From: Oscillospiraceae bacterium
GTDB taxonomy: Bacteria > Bacillota > Clostridia > Oscillospirales > CAG-382
DNA length: 49,563 nucleotides
Assembly (NCBI GenBank): GCA_022508745.1
Contig: JAFLUP010000007.1
Span: 1 to 49,563, forward strand
Reading direction: 5' to 3'
Part shown: positions 16,167-25,796 of the stretch, one piece after another
Position numbering within the stretch: position 1 is the stretch's first letter
Layout of the letters: each line of letters opens with the position of its first letter
The notes under the pieces: generated by a model
The model's database searches: none
Told to the model about the DNA's origin: nothing
Seen by the model: the letters and a program-made list of their open reading frames with translations, nothing else
Program-made: the position numbers and the translations under genes

Positions 16167-19100
16167 ATGCGACTGAAAGCAGTGGAAATGCAGGGGTTTA
16201 AATCCTTCCCCGACAAAACCAAAATGACCTTTGAGCGCGGCGTCACCGCGATCATCGGGCCGAACGGCAGCGGTAAATCCAACATTTCTGACGCCGTCCG
16301 TTGGGTGCTTGGCGAAATGAGCATGAAGAGTCTGCGTGGCTCCAAAATGGAGGACGTGATCTTCAACGGCACGCCCACGCGCCCTGCCTCCAACTACGCC
16401 AGCGTGTCCCTTTACATCGATTCCGAAGAAGAATACCGCTCCACCCATCAGATCATGATGGAGGAGCCGGAGGAATCCTCTTCCGATGACAAACCCCGTT
16501 TGTCCGATGCGCCGGAAACGGTCATCACACGGAAATACTACCGCAGCGGGGAAAGTGAATACTATATCAATCGGAAGCTCACCCGTCTGAAGGACATCTA
16601 CGAGCTGTTTTACAATACCGGCATCGGGCGGGAAGGTTATTCGGTCATCGGTCAGGGCAAGATCGCGGAGGTGCTCTCCCAGAAAGGAGACGAGCGACGC
16701 AGTATTTTTGAGGAAGCGGCAGGCATTTCCCGTTTCCGCTACCGCAAGACCGAGGCGGAGCGCAAGCTGGCGGATACCGAAAACAACCTGCTGCGGGTCA
16801 ATGACATTCTTGCGGAGGTTTCCTCACGGGTAGGACCGCTGGAAAAGGAAGCGGAAAACGCCAGGCAGTACCTTGTTTTGAATGAGGAAAAACGAGGGTT
16901 GGAGATCACCCTCTGGCTCAACCGTCTGGACGACCTGCGGGAAAAACGCGTGCTGGGAGAAGACGGCTTAAATGACGCAAAAGCGGCTCTGGAGAGCGCA
17001 CAAGCGCTGGAAAGTGCAAAAGAAAAGGAACTGGACGAGCAGATCAATGAAGGCTACGAGATCTCCCGCTTGATCTCTTTGAGCGAACAGGATAAATCTG
17101 CTGCAGAGCGCACGCAGGCCGCCGCCGAAGGGGAAAAGGCGGTTTGCCTGAACGATCTGGAGCATTTTGAGCAGCTTTGCAAGGAAAGCAAGGAAGCCAT
17201 TGAGGAATCGGAAAAGCAAAGCGCGCTGACGGCGCAGATCATCGCCGGGATCGAACGAAACCTTGCGGAGGCAAGGCAGGAGACAGCGCTTTCCGAGCAG
17301 GATTGCGGGGAAAAGGAAGCCCGGTGGCAGACGGCACATGACGCGGTGGCTGCTGCGGCGGAGGAAGCGGACAAAACGGAAGGCTTGCTGGCGAAGGCAC
17401 GTTCCGATGTGGCGGAATGGAGCCGCACGGAAGCGGCGCTGAACGCGGAGCTGGAAGCTGCAAAGCGCTCTGCGTCGGAGAGTGACGAGCGCATCGCGGC
17501 GGGCAAGGAGCGTATCGCCCTGTTGGAGGCCGACTGCACGCAAAAACAGGCGGAACGGGATACGGCAGAGGAAGCCTATCTCGAAGTCCTGGGGCAGGAA
17601 CGGGAAAAACGGGAGAGCATCCGTCAAAATCAGGAAGAAGAAGCCAAATTGCGGGAAGAGACCGTCACGCTTCGGCTGAAGCTGACCGCTGCAGAGCAGA
17701 GGCGTGAAAACCTCAACCGGATGGAGCAGCTGTTGGAGGGCTATTCCGACAGCGTCCGGGCGGTGTTGAAGGACGGTGCGGCGGGGAAGATCCGTCGTTC
17801 CGACGGAACGCCGGCGGTCCTGCACGGGCCGGTTTCCAATATTCTTTCCAGCGATAACGAATATGTTGTGGCACTGGAAACCGCACTGGCGGCTTCCGTA
17901 CAGTTTGTGGTTGTGGAGCAGGCGGAGGACGCGAAGGCGTGCATCCGGTATTTGAAAGAGCATCGGATCGGCCGTGCGACCTTCCTGCCGCTGGACACGG
18001 TGAATGGCTCCCTTTGCGACGTGCGGCAGATCAGTCATATGGAGGGTTATCTCGGCATCGCCTCCGATTTGGCACGGTTTGAGGAAAAATTCCGCGGGAT
18101 CGTTCAGGATCTACTGGGACGAACCGTGGTGGCGGATACGCTGGACAACGCCGCAAAGATCGCCGCAGCTACCGGGCACCGGCTGAAGATTGTCACGCTG
18201 GACGGACAAGTCATCCATCCGGGCGGCAGTTTCACGGGAGGCGCTTCCGCCAAAAAGGTGGGTGTATTCACCCGCGCCATGGATCTGGAGCGTTTGGGCG
18301 CGGAGATCCGCGATTTTAATGCCAATTTGCTGGAGTTGGACCGCAAGCTGGCACATGCTCGCCGCGCTATCGCAGACGCGGAGGCGCAGTGCATCGAGTT
18401 GGCGGAGCAGATCCAAGAAAAAAAGACGATCTACGACGCGACGGAGAACGAGATCAGCGGACTTCTCGTGCGTATAGAAGAAGAGAAGAGCCATATCGAC
18501 GCCATCGAGCAAAGCCGCAACGCCGGTTCTGACGGGCGGCGTTCTCTGGAAGAACGTCTTGCATCCGTTCGCACCGGTATGCAGGAGGGCGAAGCCGCCA
18601 TCGCACAGGCGGAGGAAGCCAACCGTGCGGCACGTTCCCGGGCAGAGGAAGCCAGAGCGGCGGAAGCGGCTGCTTACGAGGCATTGAGTCAGGCGCGGAT
18701 GGTGCTTGTCACCAAGCGTTCCCAGGCGGACAGTCTATCGGCGCAGCTTGCCCAGCAGACCGCCGTGCTTTCCGGCACGATAGAGCGAATCAACACCCTT
18801 CGTGTGACCATCGCTTCCGCGCAGAACAGCATCACCGAGCGGGGAAACCGTATCGCTGTCATCGAAGAAAAGATCCTCACTGCCGGCAAGGGCATCCGCG
18901 CCGCAGAAGAAAAGCTGGAACAGCTGTTTGGCGGCAGGGACGCGCAGGAAAGTAAGCTGGGCGAGATCCGCAATCAGCATAAGGAAGCGCAGCAGAAGCG
19001 GGAAGAAGCGTTCGTGCGCATGACCAATGAGGAGAATAATTTCCGCAGAATCAGCGAGGAATTCGATCAGGTGACAGCCAAGCTGTGGGACGAATACGAG

Positions 19101-19823
19101 CTCACCTATTCGGACGCAGAGGCGCACCGCCTCCCGCCGGAGAAGATGGAGAAGGCGCCCTCCCGTCTGGCGTCGCTGAAGGCGAAGATCCGCTCTATGG
19201 GCGTTATCAATGTCAATGCGGTGGAGGAATACCGTCAGGTCAAGGAGCGGTATGATTTCCTGACCGCACAGGTAGGTGATCTGCAAAAGACCCGTCGCAG
19301 TCTGGACAGTACCATCGCCAAACTGGAATCGGAGATGAAGGACAGCTTCGTTTCCACCTTCCAGCAGATCAACGCCAGTTTTTCGGAGGTCTTTACGGAG
19401 CTGTTCGGCGGCGGATCCGCCCGTATCGAGCTGCAGGATCCGGAGGCGCCTCTGGAGTGCGGCATCGACATTGCCATCAAGCCGCCGGGAAAGAGCGTAC
19501 GCAGCATCTCCCTGCTGTCCGGCGGGGAGCAGTCCTTTGCCGCCATCGCGTTGTATCTGGCGCTGCAAAATGTCAATCCCGCGCCGTTCTGTATCTTTGA
19601 CGAGATCGAAAGCGCACTGGACGATATCAACCTCAACAAATTTGCGGAGTATATTCGCCAGCACAGCGAAAAGACGCAGTACATCGTCATCACGCATCGC
19701 CGCGGGACGATGGAACACGCGGACACCCTCTACGGCGTCACCATGCACCAAAAGGGTGTTTCCGATTACCTCAAGCTCAACCTTTCCAAGCTGGAAGAAT
19801 CGATCAAGGAGTATACGAACTGA
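16167..19823 (+). CDS. smc: SMC, chromosome segregation ATPase
   Basis: 1218 residues. The N-terminal head has Walker A GPNGSGKS (31-38) and IGQGKIAEVLSQK with the Q-loop region. Two long coiled coils (about 170-500 and 680-1030) flank a hinge near 540-650, with the glycine-rich end VIHPGGSFTGGA. The C-terminal head has the ABC signature LLSGGEQS and the Walker B segment PFCIFDEIESALDD, slightly divergent from the common LDEVDAALD. The protein is about 30 residues longer than Bacillus SMC, largely from an acidic insert (MEEPEESSSDDKPRLSD) in the N-terminal head. It compacts and segregates chromosomes with ScpA/ScpB, which are not in this window. Its stop overlaps the ftsY start. Confidence 0.97.
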   Translation: MRLKAVEMQGFKSFPDKTKMTFERGVTAIIGPNGSGKSNISDAVRWVLGEMSMKSLRGSKMEDVIFNGTPTRPASNYASVSLYIDSEEEYRSTHQIMMEEPEESSSDDKPRLSDAPETVITRKYYRSGESEYYINRKLTRLKDIYELFYNTGIGREGYSVIGQGKIAEVLSQKGDERRSIFEEAAGISRFRYRKTEAERKLADTENNLLRVNDILAEVSSRVGPLEKEAENARQYLVLNEEKRGLEITLWLNRLDDLREKRVLGEDGLNDAKAALESAQALESAKEKELDEQINEGYEISRLISLSEQDKSAAERTQAAAEGEKAVCLNDLEHFEQLCKESKEAIEESEKQSALTAQIIAGIERNLAEARQETALSEQDCGEKEARWQTAHDAVAAAAEEADKTEGLLAKARSDVAEWSRTEAALNAELEAAKRSASESDERIAAGKERIALLEADCTQKQAERDTAEEAYLEVLGQEREKRESIRQNQEEEAKLREETVTLRLKLTAAEQRRENLNRMEQLLEGYSDSVRAVLKDGAAGKIRRSDGTPAVLHGPVSNILSSDNEYVVALETALAASVQFVVVEQAEDAKACIRYLKEHRIGRATFLPLDTVNGSLCDVRQISHMEGYLGIASDLARFEEKFRGIVQDLLGRTVVADTLDNAAKIAAATGHRLKIVTLDGQVIHPGGSFTGGASAKKVGVFTRAMDLERLGAEIRDFNANLLELDRKLAHARRAIADAEAQCIELAEQIQEKKTIYDATENEISGLLVRIEEEKSHIDAIEQSRNAGSDGRRSLEERLASVRTGMQEGEAAIAQAEEANRAARSRAEEARAAEAAAYEALSQARMVLVTKRSQADSLSAQLAQQTAVLSGTIERINTLRVTIASAQNSITERGNRIAVIEEKILTAGKGIRAAEEKLEQLFGGRDAQESKLGEIRNQHKEAQQKREEAFVRMTNEENNFRRISEEFDQVTAKLWDEYELTYSDAEAHRLPPEKMEKAPSRLASLKAKIRSMGVINVNAVEEYRQVKERYDFLTAQVGDLQKTRRSLDSTIAKLESEMKDSFVSTFQQINASFSEVFTELFGGGSARIELQDPEAPLECGIDIAIKPPGKSVRSISLLSGGEQSFAAIALYLALQNVNPAPFCIFDEIESALDDINLNKFAEYIRQHSEKTQYIVITHRRGTMEHADTLYGVTMHQKGVSDYLKLNLSKLEESIKEYTN

Positions 19824-20743
19824 TGGGATTTTTTGACAAACTGAAAAGCGGTCTGAAAAAGACCAAAGACGCGCTGCTCAAACCCATAGATCTGCTGTTT
19901 TCTTCAGCGGATCGGGTAGACGACGACTTTTACGAGGAGCTTTCCGATCTGCTGATCATGGCGGACGTGGGAGTGGAAACCTCGGAATATATCACAGATA
20001 CCCTCCGCGAGCGGCTGAAGGAAAAGAAGATCAAGGAACCTGCCGCCGCAAGAGAGGAATTTCAGGCCATCCTGCAGGAACTGGTGGGAGACGGCGAGGG
20101 GCTGACGCTGAACGAGGAAGGGCTTTCCGTCCTGCTGGTGATCGGCGTCAACGGCGTAGGTAAAACCACGTCCATTGGCAAGATCGCCCATCATCTGAAG
20201 GAGCAGGGGAAGAAGGTCATGCTCTGCGCAGCGGATACCTTCCGCGCCGCCGCCATCGAACAGTTGGAGGTCTGGGCGCAGCGGAGCGATGTTCCGCTGA
20301 TCCGGCAAAAGGAGGGGGCTGACCCCGCCGCGGTTGTCTTTGACGCTTCCGGCGCTGCCAGAAAGCAAGGAATTGACGTGCTGATCGTGGATACCGCCGG
20401 ACGGCTGCACAACAAGAAGAATCTGATCGACGAGCTGGCGAAGATCAACCGCGTCATCGACCGCGAGCTCCCGAATGCTACCCGCGAGACGCTGCTGGTG
20501 CTGGACGCCTCCACCGGTCAAAACGCGCTGGTGCAGGCGAAGGAGTTCCGCCGCGCGGCGGAGATCACGGGGCTTGTGCTGACCAAGCTGGACGGCACCG
20601 CCAAGGGCGGCATCGTGCTCGCCATCAAGCGGGAACTGGGGATCCCGGTGAAGTTCATCGGTGTGGGCGAAGGGATCGACGATCTCCAGCCCTTCAACGG
20701 CGAGGAATTCGTAAATGCCTTCTTTGAGGGGGCAAACGCATGA
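19823..20743 (+). CDS. ftsY: FtsY, signal recognition particle receptor
   Basis: 306-residue SRP GTPase that docks ribosome-SRP complexes at the membrane. It has the N domain (helical, 1-95) and the G domain: GVNGVGKTT (108-116), DTFRAAAIEQL, DTAGRLHNKKNL and TKLDGTAKGG. The acidic A domain of E. coli FtsY is lacking, as usual in Firmicutes; a short Lys-rich amphipathic N-terminus (MGFFDKLKSGLKKTKDALLK) probably binds lipid. Starts within the smc stop and ends in an ATGA overlap with the next gene. Confidence 0.97.
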   Translation: MGFFDKLKSGLKKTKDALLKPIDLLFSSADRVDDDFYEELSDLLIMADVGVETSEYITDTLRERLKEKKIKEPAAAREEFQAILQELVGDGEGLTLNEEGLSVLLVIGVNGVGKTTSIGKIAHHLKEQGKKVMLCAADTFRAAAIEQLEVWAQRSDVPLIRQKEGADPAAVVFDASGAARKQGIDVLIVDTAGRLHNKKNLIDELAKINRVIDRELPNATRETLLVLDASTGQNALVQAKEFRRAAEITGLVLTKLDGTAKGGIVLAIKRELGIPVKFIGVGEGIDDLQPFNGEEFVNAFFEGANA

Positions 20744-21348
20744 CGACCGTCGTACTTGCCACGGGAAACGCCCATAAGGTGGAGGAATTCCGTCGGTTTT
20801 TCCGGGACCGCGAGCTTCCCGTGGAGTTGATTTCCATGCGGGAGGCGGGGTTTTCCGGTGAGATCGTTGAAGATTCGGACAGCTTTGAAGGCAATGCGTT
20901 CCTGAAAGCCTCCGCCGTGGCGTCTGCCACCGGGATGCTTTGCATCGCGGACGACAGCGGGCTTGAGGTGGACGCGCTGAACGGTGCGCCGGGGATCCAT
21001 TCCGCGCGATACGCGGGGGGGCACGGGGACGATGAAGCGAACATCCGCCGTCTGCTGGAGGAGCTGCGGGAGGTACCGGAAGAAAAACGCACCGCACGGT
21101 TCGTCTGCGCCATTTGCGCGGTCAAACCGGGAAAGGACGGCGAATGCCTGACCGTTCGGGGAACCGCGGAAGGGAAGATCCTGTGGGAAAAACGCGGGGC
21201 GGGAACCTTTGGCTATGACCCGGTTTTCCTGTATGAACCCTTGGGGAAAACCTTTGCGGAGCTGGACGGGAACACCAAAAACAAGGTCAGCCACCGGGGA
21301 CGGGCGTTAGAGCTGCTTCTGCAGGAACGGAATTTCTTTCTGAAATGA
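20740..21348 (+). CDS. rdgB: RdgB/HAM1, dITP/XTP pyrophosphatase
   Basis: 202 residues. It hydrolyses non-canonical purine nucleotides (dITP, XTP) to monophosphates. Motifs: VLATGNAHKVEEF at 5-17, the ADDSGLEVDALNGAPGIHSARYAG substrate loop, GTFGYDPVF and KNKVSHRGRAL. Co-translated with ftsY (ATGA). It is the last gene before a new promoter at 21370. Confidence 0.96.
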   Translation: MTTVVLATGNAHKVEEFRRFFRDRELPVELISMREAGFSGEIVEDSDSFEGNAFLKASAVASATGMLCIADDSGLEVDALNGAPGIHSARYAGGHGDDEANIRRLLEELREVPEEKRTARFVCAICAVKPGKDGECLTVRGTAEGKILWEKRGAGTFGYDPVFLYEPLGKTFAELDGNTKNKVSHRGRALELLLQERNFFLK

Positions 21349-21369
21349 GTATGAAATTTTCCGGATAAC

Positions 21370-21398
21370 TTGACAAGCAAAAACGGATATGGTATGAT
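21370..21398 (+). promoter_or_regulatory. Sigma-A promoter of the cdaA-cdaR operon
   Basis: TTGACA (21370-21375) and TATGAT (21393-21398) with a 17-base spacer, 38 bases before cdaA. Confidence 0.75.
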
Positions 21399-21436
21399 GA
21401 CATACGGCGTAATTTGAGATAAGGGAGTGAGGAAAC

Positions 21437-22315
21437 GTGACGGCAATCATGGATTATTTCCAATACGTTTGGGACCAGCTTCGGTCGATCCGGGCGGTGG
21501 ACGTCCTGGATATTCTGCTGGTTGCGTTCATTTTCTATTACATCTTCCAATTCATGCGCAAACGCCGCGCCGCAAGGCTGCTTGCGGGCATCGTGCTTCT
21601 GATCATCGTCCTGCTCATCAGCAGCGTAGCGCAGATGAAGGCACTGAACTTCCTGTTGACCAACGTCTTTTCCGTGGGGATCCTGTCGCTGATCGTCGTG
21701 TTCCAGCCGGAGCTGCGCAGCTTTCTGGAAAAGGTGGGCGGCACTACCTTCCGCAACATCCGCGGCAAGCTGGATAACGGGCAGGAAGCGGTCATGAAAG
21801 CCGCCATTCGGGAGGTCTGCATCGCAGCGGAATATTTCGCGCAGACCAAGACCGGCGCGCTGATCGTTTTTGAACGGAGTACCAAGCTGGAGGACCATGT
21901 CCGCACCGGAACGGTGCTGGATGCCGGCGTCTCCGCATTTCTGCTGGAAAACATTTTCTTCAAGCTGGCGCCCATGCATGACGGCGCCGCCATCATCAGC
22001 AACGGGCGGTTGCACGCTGCCGGCTGCGTTCTTCCGCTTTCCACCAACGCCGATATCATCAAGGAACTGGGTACCCGTCACCGGGCGGGGATCGGCATGA
22101 GCGAAAACAGCGACGCCATCGTTGTGATCGTTTCGGAAGAGAACGGAATCATCTCCGTGGCGGTGGAAGGGGAGCTGCAGCGCGGTTATAACCGGAGAAC
22201 GCTGGAAATGACGCTTTGCACCTTGCTGTTGACGGATGACGCCATCACGGGCAAGGTAGTCAACCGCGTCAAGGGCACCTTTACCCGAAAAGGGAACGGT
22301 AAGAAGAAAGACTGA
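21437..22315 (+). CDS. cdaA: CdaA, membrane diadenylate cyclase
   Basis: 292 residues. It makes c-di-AMP from two ATP. Three N-terminal membrane helices (about 20-40, 45-64, 68-88) precede the DAC domain, whose catalytic motifs are DGA (182-184) and RHR (214-216), with GVSAFLLENIFF between. c-di-AMP controls potassium and osmotic balance and cell-wall homeostasis. The start is GTG 21437 with AAGGGAG 9 bases upstream. It is followed by cdaR, its usual regulator. Confidence 0.97.
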   Translation: MTAIMDYFQYVWDQLRSIRAVDVLDILLVAFIFYYIFQFMRKRRAARLLAGIVLLIIVLLISSVAQMKALNFLLTNVFSVGILSLIVVFQPELRSFLEKVGGTTFRNIRGKLDNGQEAVMKAAIREVCIAAEYFAQTKTGALIVFERSTKLEDHVRTGTVLDAGVSAFLLENIFFKLAPMHDGAAIISNGRLHAAGCVLPLSTNADIIKELGTRHRAGIGMSENSDAIVVIVSEENGIISVAVEGELQRGYNRRTLEMTLCTLLLTDDAITGKVVNRVKGTFTRKGNGKKKD

Positions 22316-22359
22316 TACAGAAAGCAATATCACTGCACGGAAAGGAGGAGGCGCATAAA

Positions 22360-23628
22360 ATGCACAAGGAGCGAACAGGGAGAAAAGGGAAGATTTTTAT
22401 CTTCATCGCCGCACTGTTCGGCGCACTGCTGCTTTGGATGTATGCCATCGGCTACGATACGGAGATCGACGAACGCGTTTTTTCCGGTATTCCCGTTGAG
22501 ATCGAAGGGATCGGCAGCAACGGATATACCGTGGCGGAAGGCGAGAGCTTTTCCATGAATGTGGATGTGGTGGCATCCGGTACCCGCGCCGTCCTCAATT
22601 CTCTCAGCGCAGGGGATTTCAAAGCGATTGTAGATATTTCAACCGCCGACAAGCCGGGGAAACAGATTTTTCAAATCACCATTGTTCCTCCCAACGGCGT
22701 GACGGCGACGATTCAGGGTTCTCCCAATGCCACGCTGTATGTGGACGTCTTCACGTCCAGAAACATCAATGTGCAGATCACGCCGAAGTATTCCTCCGTC
22801 AATGAGATCGGTGAAACCATGCAGAGCATACGTACCGTTCAAGTCTACGGACCCGAAAGCGTGATCGGAACGGCGGAGGCGTTTTGCGAGTTTGAACTGG
22901 GCAATAACCTGACGGAAGAGGTCATCCACGTCAGCGGGGAGATCCGCCTGCGGGATTCGGTCACGAAAAAAGTGATTTCCGATATGTCCGGTTCGTACGT
23001 CACCATGGATAACAATACCGTGGACGTCACCTTCGTCTTTTACGGAACAAAAACCGTTTCGGTGGATCTGAAACTGGTGGGAGGCGTCTTCGATCCGAAG
23101 GATGTGACGACCTTCGTCAACGAGACAGGCGTGCAGTTGTACGGTCCGATCTCGGAATTGGCGCACGTGTCCTCGCTTTCCATCCGGTATGACGAAACGC
23201 AGATGATCGGCAATACCTTTACGAATACCATTACGGCGGAGGATTTGGTGGAGCAATGCCTGCCGGGCAGTAAGCTCACTGCTCTGAACAAGGATGCGGA
23301 GATCACCTATAGCGTTTCCGCGCCGGAGTACATATCGAAAACCCTTGTGATCCCGCCCTCGCGGATCAAGGTGGAAAACCTGCCGCCCAGCGGATTTGTG
23401 CAAGTGAACATCCTGGATCAGCTGGAGATTACGATATTCGGTCCGGCAGACGCCGTTCGGAATTACAACGCATCCCAGATAACCGTTCAGGTGAATTATC
23501 TGAAGCGGAAGCAGGTAGCGAATGGTCAATATAGCTGCACGGCCGAGATCAATACGGAAACCAGCACCGTTTGTGTGATCGGTGGACCCTATACGGTGTT
23601 GATCGAGGAAACTTTGGCAGAAGAGTAA
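22360..23628 (+). CDS. cdaR: CdaR, YbbR-domain regulator of CdaA
   Basis: 422 residues. One N-terminal membrane helix (about 12-30, IFIFIAALFGALLLWMYAIG) is followed by four YbbR-type beta domains on the outer face; repeating features are VEIEG.., NVQITPKY, SVDLKLVGG and LPPSGFVQVNI. CdaR contacts CdaA and modulates c-di-AMP synthesis. The start has a strong AAAGGAGGAG site. The glmM gene that usually completes the cdaA-cdaR-glmM operon is missing; recJ comes next, 51 bases on. Confidence 0.93.
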   Translation: MHKERTGRKGKIFIFIAALFGALLLWMYAIGYDTEIDERVFSGIPVEIEGIGSNGYTVAEGESFSMNVDVVASGTRAVLNSLSAGDFKAIVDISTADKPGKQIFQITIVPPNGVTATIQGSPNATLYVDVFTSRNINVQITPKYSSVNEIGETMQSIRTVQVYGPESVIGTAEAFCEFELGNNLTEEVIHVSGEIRLRDSVTKKVISDMSGSYVTMDNNTVDVTFVFYGTKTVSVDLKLVGGVFDPKDVTTFVNETGVQLYGPISELAHVSSLSIRYDETQMIGNTFTNTITAEDLVEQCLPGSKLTALNKDAEITYSVSAPEYISKTLVIPPSRIKVENLPPSGFVQVNILDQLEITIFGPADAVRNYNASQITVQVNYLKRKQVANGQYSCTAEINTETSTVCVIGGPYTVLIEETLAEE

Positions 23629-23679
23629 CATCCGCGGGATACTGTCGCGATTGTGTAAAAGAAAGAGGAGGCGGAGTCA

Positions 23680-25779
23680 ATGACAGAACGGAAATGGATT
23701 TTGCAGAGTGGAGATGAAAGCATATATAAGCGATTGCAGGAAGAGCTTGGTCTACTGCCGCTGACGGCAAAATTGCTTGCCAACAGAGGGATCGATTCGG
23801 CTGAAAAGGTGAAGGCCTTCCTGAACAAGGATGAAATTCCTCTCCATGATCCGTATCTGCTCAAGGATATGGACCGTGCCGTGGCACGTGTCCGCCAAGC
23901 GATCGAACGCAAGGAGCGCGTTTGCATTTACGGGGATTACGACGTGGACGGTGTGACCTCCACCATGATCCTGTATAATTATCTCTCCGGCCACGGCGTA
24001 AAATGCGAATATTTCATCCCGGACCGCATTTCCGAGGGGTACGGTTTGAGCATGCCGGTCATCCAGCGGATGGTGGGCTGCGTGGACATGATCATCACGG
24101 TGGATACCGGCATTACCGCCATCGAAGAGGCGCGGTACGCGAAGGAACAGGGCATCGACATGGTGATCACGGATCACCACAGCTGTCGGGAGATCCTGCC
24201 GGACGCGACTGCGGTGGTCAATCCCCATCGGGAGGACTGCGACTATCCTTTTAAGGATCTGGCCGGCGTGGGCGTCGTGTTCAAACTGCTTTGCGCGGTG
24301 GACGGAAACACGCAGCATATCTGCGATATGTATGCGGATATCGTCGCCCTCGGTACCATCGCGGACGTGATGCCCATCGTGGATGAAAACCGCCGCATTG
24401 CCGCTATGGGTCTCAAAAAGCTGGAGACGGTGCGTTCTCCCGGTATTCTTGCGCTGATGCGCCACGCCGGAATCATCAAAAACGGCGTACTGACCAAAAA
24501 AGTCACTTCTTTGACAGTAGGATATGTCCTTGCGCCGCGGATCAACGCCGCAGGACGGATCGCTTCCGCCTCCCGCGCCGTGGAACTGCTGACCACCGAG
24601 GATCCCGCGGAAGCGGATCGGATCGCAGAGGAGCTTTGCGAAACCAACAAGCTGCGCCAACGGATGGAGCAGGAGATTTACGAGCAAGCATTGGAGCAGA
24701 TCCGTACCGCCTGTGCGGACGATTGCTTCTTCGTCCTCGGTTCGGACGGATGGCACCAGGGGGTCATCGGCGTGGTGGCTTCCAAGATCGCGGAGCGCTA
24801 TTCGCTGCCCTGCATCCTGTTTTCTTACGATAACGGCGTCGCAAAAGGCTCCGGCAGAAGCATCAAAGGCTTTTCGCTGATGGATGCGCTTGCCACCTGC
24901 GGCGATCTGTTAAGCGAGTACGGCGGGCACGAGCTGGCCGCCGGGCTGTCCCTGGATCTGGATAAGATCGACGCATTCCGTAAGCGGATCAATGCGTATG
25001 CCTCCCAGTATCTGACGAGGACGGATTCCTCTCTGCCGCTGGAGGTGGAATGTCAGGTCGATTTTTCGGACATCACCATGAAAGGGATCGAAGAAATGCA
25101 GATGCTCGAGCCCTTCGGCTTGCAGAATCCGCAACCGGTCCTGATGATGCGGCATGTGGCAGTGGTGGACATCGTCCCCCTTTCCGGCGGGAAGCACTGC
25201 AAGTTCCGTCTGCGACCCGGCAATCGCCGCCACAGCAGCGAAAAAGAGATCGGCGCCATCTGGTTCTCCGTCCCGGAAAACGTCAGCCTGAACGAAGGCT
25301 GTATCTATGACGTGGTCTTTACGGCGGATATCAACGAATACATGGGGCATCGCTCGCCTCAAGTGACCATCAAGGCCATGCGGTTGAGCGATATCGACGA
25401 GGAGATCAGCGCGGAAGGGGAGCGTACCTACCGCCGTTTGATGGATCCCGAGGATACCTCTCCCGTCTCTTCTAACGATATGCCCTCTCTGGCGGATTTC
25501 CGGGAGGTTTATAAGTTCCTCAAACGGGACGTGCTGGAAAGCAGCAAGCGGACGACGGTCGCCGCCGTCTGCAACCGTCTGGAGCAGGAGGGCGTGTTCG
25601 TTTCCTACTGCAAGCTCAAGATCATCCTCGACGTTCTGCGGGACGAGGGGCTGATTGACTGTACATACAGCGGGGAAGGCAGGATCGTTGATCTGCGTCT
25701 CCTGCCGGTGGGGAAAAAGGTCAATCTGGATCAATCTCCCATCATGATCCGGCTCAGGAGGGCCCATCCGCTGATCTGA
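23680..25779 (+). CDS. recJ: RecJ, single-stranded-DNA 5'-3' exonuclease
   Basis: 699 residues. DHH phosphoesterase motifs: DYDVDG (86-91), DTGITAIEEA, and DHH (165-167) in VITDHHSC. The DHHA1 domain carries GSGRSIKGFSLMDAL and EYGGHELAAGLSL, followed by an OB fold (MLEPFGLQNPQPVLMMRHVAV) and an extra C-terminal winged-helix-like region of about 120 residues, as in Firmicutes RecJ. It acts in recombination repair and mismatch repair. Ribosome binding site AAAGAGGAGG. Probably transcribed with cdaA-cdaR and relA. Confidence 0.96.
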   Translation: MTERKWILQSGDESIYKRLQEELGLLPLTAKLLANRGIDSAEKVKAFLNKDEIPLHDPYLLKDMDRAVARVRQAIERKERVCIYGDYDVDGVTSTMILYNYLSGHGVKCEYFIPDRISEGYGLSMPVIQRMVGCVDMIITVDTGITAIEEARYAKEQGIDMVITDHHSCREILPDATAVVNPHREDCDYPFKDLAGVGVVFKLLCAVDGNTQHICDMYADIVALGTIADVMPIVDENRRIAAMGLKKLETVRSPGILALMRHAGIIKNGVLTKKVTSLTVGYVLAPRINAAGRIASASRAVELLTTEDPAEADRIAEELCETNKLRQRMEQEIYEQALEQIRTACADDCFFVLGSDGWHQGVIGVVASKIAERYSLPCILFSYDNGVAKGSGRSIKGFSLMDALATCGDLLSEYGGHELAAGLSLDLDKIDAFRKRINAYASQYLTRTDSSLPLEVECQVDFSDITMKGIEEMQMLEPFGLQNPQPVLMMRHVAVVDIVPLSGGKHCKFRLRPGNRRHSSEKEIGAIWFSVPENVSLNEGCIYDVVFTADINEYMGHRSPQVTIKAMRLSDIDEEISAEGERTYRRLMDPEDTSPVSSNDMPSLADFREVYKFLKRDVLESSKRTTVAAVCNRLEQEGVFVSYCKLKIILDVLRDEGLIDCTYSGEGRIVDLRLLPVGKKVNLDQSPIMIRLRRAHPLI

Positions 25780-25796
25780 ACAGGGAAGGTACCACC

